Below are positions 6,834 through 11,422 of a stretch of DNA of 11,422 nucleotides, one piece after another. The notes below the pieces were generated by a model. The model was not told the DNA's origin, searched no databases, and saw only the letters and a program-made list of their open reading frames with translations. This DNA comes from Hyphomicrobiales bacterium. GTDB lineage: Bacteria; Pseudomonadota; Alphaproteobacteria; Rhizobiales; Aestuariivirgaceae. Location: assembly GCA_025362535.1 (NCBI GenBank), contig JANYGE010000054.1:1-11422 (forward strand), read 5' to 3'. The position numbers and the translations under genes are program-made. Each line of letters begins with the position of its first letter. Within the stretch, counting starts at the first letter, position 1.

Positions 6834-6897
6834 TCACATTTAAGCTGCTGAGAAGGTGCCAAACGATGAACCGCTCAAAGATCATGCCAAACAGCGA

Positions 6898-6974
6898 TGG
6901 TACCACCACCCCGGCTCGAACGGGGGACCTCTAGATCCACAATCTAGCGCTCTAACCAACTGAGCTATGGCGGC
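6898..6974 (-). tRNA. tRNA-His (anticodon GTG)
   Basis: A complete cloverleaf of 77 bases including the encoded CCA reads on the minus strand. It has a 7-bp acceptor stem (two G-U pairs), a D-arm GCTC/GAGC, an anticodon stem CTAGA/TCTAG with loop TTGTGGA, and a T-arm CCCCG/CGGGG with loop TTCGAGC. The anticodon GTG reads histidine codons. The discriminator is A73 and the base before position 1 is T, so the usual G-1:C73 pair of tRNA-His is absent. That is the known alphaproteobacterial form, recognised by a matching atypical histidyl-tRNA synthetase. Confidence 0.96.
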
Positions 6975-6984
6975 AACAGGCCCG

Positions 6985-7013
6985 CTATTAGCGGCAGAGA
7001 AGAGCAAATTCAA
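6985..7013 (-). promoter_or_regulatory. Sigma70-type promoter of tRNA-His
   Basis: On the minus strand, TTGAAT (7013-7008) and TAATAG (6990-6985) are separated by exactly 17 bases. The -10 ends ten bases before the mature tRNA 5' end, so the primary transcript would carry a leader of only a few bases for RNase P to remove. A GC-rich stretch (CGGGCC) follows the -10 and could act as a stringent-type discriminator. Confidence 0.6.
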
Positions 7014-7078
7014 CCGCAAATCAGCCAATAAGGCACTTTTCTCAACAGAGAGGCCCCTAGCGCATTCGTTTACCTTGA

Positions 7079-7094
7079 TTAACAATTCCTTAAC
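7079..7094 (+). promoter_or_regulatory. CtrA box (TTAA-N7-TTAAC) upstream of the sensor kinase
   Basis: TTAACAATTCCTTAAC is a perfect match to the full CtrA recognition sequence TTAA-N7-TTAAC known from Caulobacter and other alphaproteobacteria. It can also be read as two TTAAC half-sites separated by six bases. It lies 53 bases before the kinase ATG, in the 173-base space shared with the divergent tRNA-His gene, about 66 bases from the tRNA -35. At this distance CtrA could activate the kinase promoter by binding near its -35. Confidence 0.65.
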
Positions 7095-7112
7095 GAAAGG
7101 TAGACGGGACGG

Positions 7113-7127
7113 TTAAAAATTGATTAG
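7113..7127 (+). promoter_or_regulatory. Second, imperfect CtrA-like box
   Basis: TTAA (7113-7116), seven bases and TTAG (7124-7127) repeat the CtrA box layout with one mismatch in the core TTAA. It starts exactly 34 bases after the first box and 20 bases before the kinase ATG. In that place a bound protein would more likely block than help transcription. AT-richness of the region makes a chance match possible. Confidence 0.35.
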
Positions 7128-7147
7128 TTGTTTCCAGATGTTTGCAA

Positions 7148-9529
7148 ATGGACCCGGTTTTGACAAAAGTACCTCCCACCCTCGAAGATCTGCGCCAAGC
7201 ACCCCAAGCGGCTTGGCTGTGGGATGGTGCGCGCGGACGCATTGTGTGGGCCAATCAAGCTGGCATTAAATTGTTTGATGGACAATCAATGTTTGATTTG
7301 ATTGACCGGCCTTTTGATGCGCGTGAAGCGGGCATTGAAACGATTACAGACCTCACCCGCAGTTTGCAGCGCGGTGAAATCAAACAAGCGCTTTTGAGTT
7401 TTCCATCTGTTGGTTTGCTGGTGCCGATTGAGTGCAAGTGCAATCTGCACAGCTTGGCAGATGGCCGGGCTGGGCTTCTGGTGGTGGAGATGCAGGCTGA
7501 AGTCGCTGCGCTCGAAGCTTCGCCAGGGTTTATGGCAATGGCTTTTCAGCATATGCCAGTTGCTGTTGGATTTGTGGATGAGGATGGTCGGTTCTCAAAC
7601 TTGAATGCGGCTGCAGCATCGTTATTTTCAGCGAACCGTCTTTCCGCTTTGCTCAATCAACCACTGCGCGCCGATGATATTTTGAAACGCATGCAGAGCT
7701 CAGCATTGGTCAGTCAGGTTGAAACCATCAACGGCGTTTTGGGCGTGCGTGAAGTGCGAATGACGCTGCAAAGGCTTCCCGAAGCCACTGGGCCATTCGC
7801 GATGATGCTGCTGGATGATGTAACCGAGCGGCGCGCCCTTGAACGTCAAATGGCTACACCATTGCAAAGCCCGGCCCAAGACGCACTGGCTTTTGAAAAT
7901 CTAGCAAAAGCATTGAATGACACCATCAAGCAAGACAGTGTTGTAAAAGCGGCCAAGCTTGAAGTGCCCAAACAAGTAATTGCTGCGGCAATCGTCCCCA
8001 AGCCTGCGGCTATGCATATTCCGAAAACAATGCTCAATGCGCTGGAGCAAACCGGCGCTGCTATCGCGATCTCGAAAGATGGCAAGCCGGCTTTTGTAAG
8101 CAAGAAAGCCGCCACTTTACTTGGCTATGAGAAGGCTGCTGATCTCTTTCAAGACGAGACGTTCTGGACCTCGCTCAAACAGATTAAAACATCATCGACT
8201 AAAGTCGATGTGCAAGTTGGCACGGGCCAGAGCTTTCAACTCGCTGCAAAGACAACGAATATTCCTTGGCTTTCAGGGCCTGCTCAGCAAATCGTCTTTG
8301 AGGCCCTAAAAAGTGAAAAGCCCAAAGAGCTTGCAAAGCCTAAGCCAGTAGAATCCGCCGCCGTGCTTGTGCCCGTTGAAACAAGTGTTGCGCCGAGCAC
8401 GGTTGAAATCGCCGCTGATGATGATTTGAAACGTATTCTCGATATTGCTTCAGATGGTATTGTAACCTTGGACCGCGAAGGCAGAGTGTTGAGTTTCAGT
8501 GCTGGGGCCGAGGCTATGTTTGGTTACCGCACAGCTGAAGTTCTGAACAAGCCTCTGGTCGATTTTTTTGCGCCTGAGAGCCATAAATTATTCACGGATT
8601 ATCTGGCTGGCTTGGAAGGGCCTGGGCTTGCAGCAGTTTTTAATGATGGCCGCGAGATGCTGGGCATTGTGAAGCAGGGCGGCACAGTGCCGATGTTTAT
8701 CACCTTGGGCCGGATGTCATCGGGTGGATCACGCGCCGCCTATGCCGTTGTGCTGCGTGACATTACGACGTGGAAGCGCACTGAAAAAGAACTGCGTGAA
8801 GCAAAGGATGTGGCCGAAGAAGCCAGCCGTCAGAAATCAGAATTTCTGGCGCGGATCAGCCATGAACTGCGCACGCCACTGAATGCCATTATCGGCTTTT
8901 CCGAAGTGATGCGGATGGGCCAGTTTGGTGAAATTAAAAATGCGAAATACCGTGATTATATTGATGATATTCACACCAGTGGTGGGCATCTCTTATCGCT
9001 GATCAATGATCTGCTTGATCTTTCGAAAATTGAAGCCGGAAAACTCGAACTTAATTTCACCGCTGTGAGTGTGGCTGATGCCGCCGAACATGCAATACGT
9101 CTGTTGCAAGAGGTGGCCACGCGCGGGCGAGTTCTGGTGCGGAAATCCTTGCCCGACAATCTGCCGCGTGTGGTGGCTGATCTTCGTGCTTTGCGTCAAG
9201 TGATGTTGAATGTTCTGTCTAATGCCATAAAATTCACCGATCCTGGTGGGCAGGTTATTATCTCGGCGCAACTCACCCGTGATGGTGAATTGGCACTCAG
9301 TATAAAAGATACTGGCATTGGGATGAATACGGCGCAAATCAAAGACGCTTTGGAACCCTTCAAGCGCGTGGAAACGGCTGGACGCGAAACGCAAGGGACT
9401 GGCCTTGGCCTTTCCCTGACAAAAGCCTTGGTTGAGGCCAACCGCGCTAAATTCAGCCTATCGAGTGAATCAGGTCGTGGCACTTTGATCGAAATTCTGT
9501 TTCCAACGACACGGGTTTTGGCTGAATAA
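7148..9529 (+). CDS. Multi-PAS cytoplasmic sensor histidine kinase, PdhS/PleC/DivJ-like
   Basis: The 793-residue protein has no membrane segment. Residues ~10-110, ~130-235 and ~290-385 look like divergent PAS domains (WLWDGARGRIVWANQAG; VGFVDEDGRFSNLNAAA; IAISKDGKPAFVSKKA). An Ala/Lys/Pro linker separates the second and third. A clear PAS domain spans ~424-540 (SDGIVTLDREGRVLSFSAGAEAMFGY, ending in VVLRDIT). The HisKA domain carries the phosphorylated His572 in SHELRTPLNAIIGFSE. The ATPase domain shows the N box (NVLSNAIKF, ~688), G1 DTGIGM (~721) and G2 GTGLGLS (~750). The kinase core and the ending FPTTRVLAE strongly recall PdhS of Brucella and rhizobia, which controls DivK phosphorylation and cell division polarity, although those proteins are longer. 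ATG 7148 was preferred to the TTG at 7142; neither has a strong ribosome binding site. No response regulator is adjacent, as is usual for this family. A CtrA box lies upstream. Confidence 0.9.
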   Translation: MDPVLTKVPPTLEDLRQAPQAAWLWDGARGRIVWANQAGIKLFDGQSMFDLIDRPFDAREAGIETITDLTRSLQRGEIKQALLSFPSVGLLVPIECKCNLHSLADGRAGLLVVEMQAEVAALEASPGFMAMAFQHMPVAVGFVDEDGRFSNLNAAAASLFSANRLSALLNQPLRADDILKRMQSSALVSQVETINGVLGVREVRMTLQRLPEATGPFAMMLLDDVTERRALERQMATPLQSPAQDALAFENLAKALNDTIKQDSVVKAAKLEVPKQVIAAAIVPKPAAMHIPKTMLNALEQTGAAIAISKDGKPAFVSKKAATLLGYEKAADLFQDETFWTSLKQIKTSSTKVDVQVGTGQSFQLAAKTTNIPWLSGPAQQIVFEALKSEKPKELAKPKPVESAAVLVPVETSVAPSTVEIAADDDLKRILDIASDGIVTLDREGRVLSFSAGAEAMFGYRTAEVLNKPLVDFFAPESHKLFTDYLAGLEGPGLAAVFNDGREMLGIVKQGGTVPMFITLGRMSSGGSRAAYAVVLRDITTWKRTEKELREAKDVAEEASRQKSEFLARISHELRTPLNAIIGFSEVMRMGQFGEIKNAKYRDYIDDIHTSGGHLLSLINDLLDLSKIEAGKLELNFTAVSVADAAEHAIRLLQEVATRGRVLVRKSLPDNLPRVVADLRALRQVMLNVLSNAIKFTDPGGQVIISAQLTRDGELALSIKDTGIGMNTAQIKDALEPFKRVETAGRETQGTGLGLSLTKALVEANRAKFSLSSESGRGTLIEILFPTTRVLAE

Positions 9530-9572
9530 TAATGCCATGAAACTGCCGCAACTGCGGTTATAAGCAGCAGCC

Positions 9573-11216
9573 ATGAATAAATTTATTTCGCGTCCAATTC
9601 CCATTATCGCTGTGCTGGTCTGCATTATTTTGAGTGGTTGGATATTTTATCTGCCGACCAAAATTGCCAAGACTATAAAGCTCACTTTGCAGGAGCAAAC
9701 CGGACGCGCCATTACAATGGGCAGCACTGGCTATAGTTTTTCGCCGCAATTTGGGATCGCAATTCAGGATGTGACGGTGGCTGGAACAGCCTCACTCAAT
9801 GAACCCATAGTTCATGCTGAGACTGTTTTGATCCCCCTTTCGGTGGTGCAGTTTTTTACGGGGCAAGCTACGGCGCAAACTCTTCTTGTTGACGGTGCTG
9901 ATTTCCACGTTGCCTTTGATGGTGTTGGCCATAGCAATGCTTTTGAAGGCCAGAGCCCGAAACCTACTCCGCCGCTGCATCTCCAGCTCAGCAATTCCAG
10001 TTTTCATTATTTCGATGAGCGCAGTAATGATCAGTTTAACTTTGATCACATATCGGGCCTTGCCGATTTTTCGAGTGACGGTGAAATCAGCAGCTCTGGC
10101 AGCGCTGTGGTGAAGGGGCAGTTTATCACATTCGATGCCACACTTGCTTCGCTTGAGCGGGCTTTTGGCGATGGCTCGCCGCTTGATCTCACCGTTGAAG
10201 GTGTTGCAAGTTCCTTTTCATTTTCGGGGCGGATTGCAACGGCGAAGCGATTGAATCTCGCAGGGCAGGCCGAGATGAGTTCCACCGATGCCCCACGGCT
10301 TTCAAAATGGTTGGGGGCTGGTGCTTCAGGATTGGCCGAAATTAAAAATATCGCGTTGAATGGGGCCTTGGATTCCGATGGTCCGGTTATATTGTTGAAG
10401 GATGCTCATCTGAAATTGGGCGACATGACAGCCAAGGGCGAGGTTTCATTTTCCAACGCGGGCGAGCGTCCGAATATCACCGCAGCTCTTGGCTTTGATC
10501 ATTTGGATTTCTCATCGTTAAATCTGCAAACTGGTGAAGGCTGGAGCGATAAGCCGATTGATTTTTCGGGCCTTGGCGCACTTGATATGCAGTTTCGGCT
10601 TTCAACAAATTCGCTGCACTATAATGGGCTGAAAACCGGAGTGGCCACCGTTGAAGGCACGCTCAAGGATCGTGTTCTCACTGCCACAGTGAAATCGGAC
10701 GATCTGGCGGGTGGGGCTTCTCAATTTGATGTGGGATTAGATGCCACGCAATTGCCGCCAAAGCTGAAGCTTGATGTATCCTTAGCCAATGTTGCGGCCA
10801 AGCCTGCACTTGCTGCGTTGATCAACCAGAGCTTTTTATCTGGTGCGCTCACGCTGGACTCGCATCTCACGGCCACGGGCAATAGCCAGGCTGAATTGAT
10901 TTCCACATTGAGTGGCGATGCCACCGCCTCAGTTGAAGGCGGCACTGTTTCGGGTGCCGAACTCAGCACGCTCGCTAAAGAGCCTATGCAAGGGTGGAAT
11001 GGTGGGCAAACGCCAAACCTTAAAGGCCAAGCGCAGTTCAGTTTGACTGAAGGGGTGGCCAAGCTTGGTGAAAATCAACTTGATGCTGCGGGCGTTTCAC
11101 TGCACAGTGAAGGCGATATTGATCTGTTGCGGAAATCGCTGGACCTGCAAACCGGGCCGGATGTAAAAGTGAAAATTCAGGGGCCATGGGCCAAGCCCAC
11201 GCTTACGCCGCAATGA
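9573..11216 (+). CDS. AsmA-family protein with N-terminal membrane anchor
   Basis: The 547-residue protein begins with a short cytoplasmic segment and one hydrophobic helix (residues ~9-29, IPIIAVLVCIILSGWIFYL). An AsmA-like N-terminal block with GYSFSPQFGIAIQDVTVAG follows. The long beta-rich body consists of repeated 'ldl-g-l---d' strands. The C-terminal ~110 residues (LSGDATASVEGGTVSGAELSTLA to KIQGPWAKPTLTP) match the AsmA C-terminal domain. It should sit in the inner membrane with its body in the periplasm. Larger AsmA-like proteins (TamB, YhdP) are thought to carry phospholipid to the outer membrane; whether this short member does so is unknown. It follows the kinase after 43 bases and precedes moaE by nine, suggesting one transcription unit. 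The small stem-loop before it has no T-run and is not a terminator. Confidence 0.87.
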   Translation: MNKFISRPIPIIAVLVCIILSGWIFYLPTKIAKTIKLTLQEQTGRAITMGSTGYSFSPQFGIAIQDVTVAGTASLNEPIVHAETVLIPLSVVQFFTGQATAQTLLVDGADFHVAFDGVGHSNAFEGQSPKPTPPLHLQLSNSSFHYFDERSNDQFNFDHISGLADFSSDGEISSSGSAVVKGQFITFDATLASLERAFGDGSPLDLTVEGVASSFSFSGRIATAKRLNLAGQAEMSSTDAPRLSKWLGAGASGLAEIKNIALNGALDSDGPVILLKDAHLKLGDMTAKGEVSFSNAGERPNITAALGFDHLDFSSLNLQTGEGWSDKPIDFSGLGALDMQFRLSTNSLHYNGLKTGVATVEGTLKDRVLTATVKSDDLAGGASQFDVGLDATQLPPKLKLDVSLANVAAKPALAALINQSFLSGALTLDSHLTATGNSQAELISTLSGDATASVEGGTVSGAELSTLAKEPMQGWNGGQTPNLKGQAQFSLTEGVAKLGENQLDAAGVSLHSEGDIDLLRKSLDLQTGPDVKVKIQGPWAKPTLTPQ

Positions 11217-11225
11217 AGAACCGCC

Positions 11226-11422
11226 ATGATTAAAGTGCAACAAGAAGCTTTTGATGTGGGCGCAGAATTTGCCAAGCTCAAAGGCCAGCGCACGGATATT
11301 GGCGGCACGGTGCTTTTTGTGGGCTCAGTGCGGGACATCTCGCAAGACACTGACATATCATCCATGACGCTGGAACATTATCCCGGCATGACCGAAAAAG
11401 CCCTAAGCGATATTGAAGCCGA
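11226..11422 (+). CDS. moaE: Molybdopterin synthase catalytic subunit MoaE, N-terminal part (cut by window end)
   Basis: The first 65 residues of a MoaE protein are present. It starts MIKVQQEAFDVGAEFAKLK, then has the conserved GGTVLFVGSVRD segment and ISSMTLEHYPGMTEKALSDIEA. MoaE, as a heterotetramer with the small sulfur carrier MoaD, inserts sulfur into precursor Z to make molybdopterin. The reading frame has no stop before the window ends, so the remaining ~85 residues, including the catalytic lysines, lie outside. GAAG about seven bases before the ATG may serve as ribosome binding site. The usual partner moaD is not directly upstream; an AsmA-family gene is there instead, nine bases away. 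Confidence 0.93.
   Translation, partial: MIKVQQEAFDVGAEFAKLKGQRTDIGGTVLFVGSVRDISQDTDISSMTLEHYPGMTEKALSDIEA

Noticed and set aside
6777..6897. Terminator between tRNA-His and the dehydrogenase gene
   Set aside because: No stem followed by a T-run is visible on the minus strand. GTTTGGCA occurs twice but as a direct repeat without structure.
6882..7085. 67-codon open frame on the minus strand across tRNA-His
   Set aside because: It reads through the whole tRNA gene and its promoter; the tRNA structure explains the sequence.
9546..9557. CCGC-AACT-GCGG stem-loop between the kinase and AsmA genes as a terminator
   Set aside because: The stem has only four GC pairs and is followed by TTATAAG, not a T-run. 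It does not break the operon.
1..11422. CRISPR array, insertion sequence, prophage or defence system
   Set aside because: No regularly spaced repeats, transposase, integrase, nuclease-helicase or toxin-antitoxin genes were found. The gene content is metabolic, repair and regulatory.

Overview
The window looks like a chromosomal segment of an alphaproteobacterium, most likely from the Hyphomicrobiales (Rhizobiales) side. Four things point there. The tRNA-His has discriminator A73 and no encoded G-1, a known peculiarity of alphaproteobacteria. A multi-PAS histidine kinase resembles the PdhS/PleC/DivJ cell-cycle kinases. A perfect CtrA-type box (TTAA-N7-TTAAC) sits in front of that kinase. The L-lactate dehydrogenase-like enzyme and the class II aldolase match rhizobial-type sequences as I remember them. 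GC content is moderate, and the first complete gene is visibly more AT-rich than the kinase region. I see no insertion sequence, phage gene, CRISPR array, toxin-antitoxin pair or defence island.

Layout. (1) 2-316 (+): the 3' end of a class II fructose-bisphosphate aldolase, closed by a Rho-independent terminator. (2) 556-1656 (+): a beta-propeller protein of unknown function with nested inverted repeats in its leader. (3) 2608-1653 (-): msrB-msrA, translationally coupled methionine sulfoxide reductases, convergent with the propeller gene and sharing overlapping stop codons with it. (4) 2804-4159 (+): a flavin amine oxidase-type oxidoreductase. Its FAD-binding GxGxxG lies upstream of the first ATG, so a full-length product needs a non-standard start, best an ATT behind a good ribosome binding site. 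(5) 6776-4175 (-): a three-gene operon of an FMN-dependent 2-hydroxy-acid (L-lactate-type) dehydrogenase, a conserved protein of unknown function with a CxxC motif, and a fumarylacetoacetate hydrolase (FAH)-family enzyme. (6) 6974-6898 (-): tRNA-His with its own sigma70-like promoter. (7) 7148-11422 (+): a PdhS-like sensor kinase, an AsmA-family envelope protein and the start of moaE, closely spaced and probably co-transcribed.

How the parts may work together. The FAH-family enzyme and the lactate-type dehydrogenase fit the last two steps of the non-phosphorylative L-fucose/L-rhamnose route: 2,4-diketo-3-deoxy-sugar acid to pyruvate plus L-lactate, then L-lactate to pyruvate. This is inference, because no sugar-specific gene is in view. 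The CtrA box before the kinase suggests that a kinase of the DivK/CtrA circuit is itself under CtrA control, which is the most interesting regulatory observation here. MsrB and MsrA together repair both methionine sulfoxide diastereomers in the cytoplasm.
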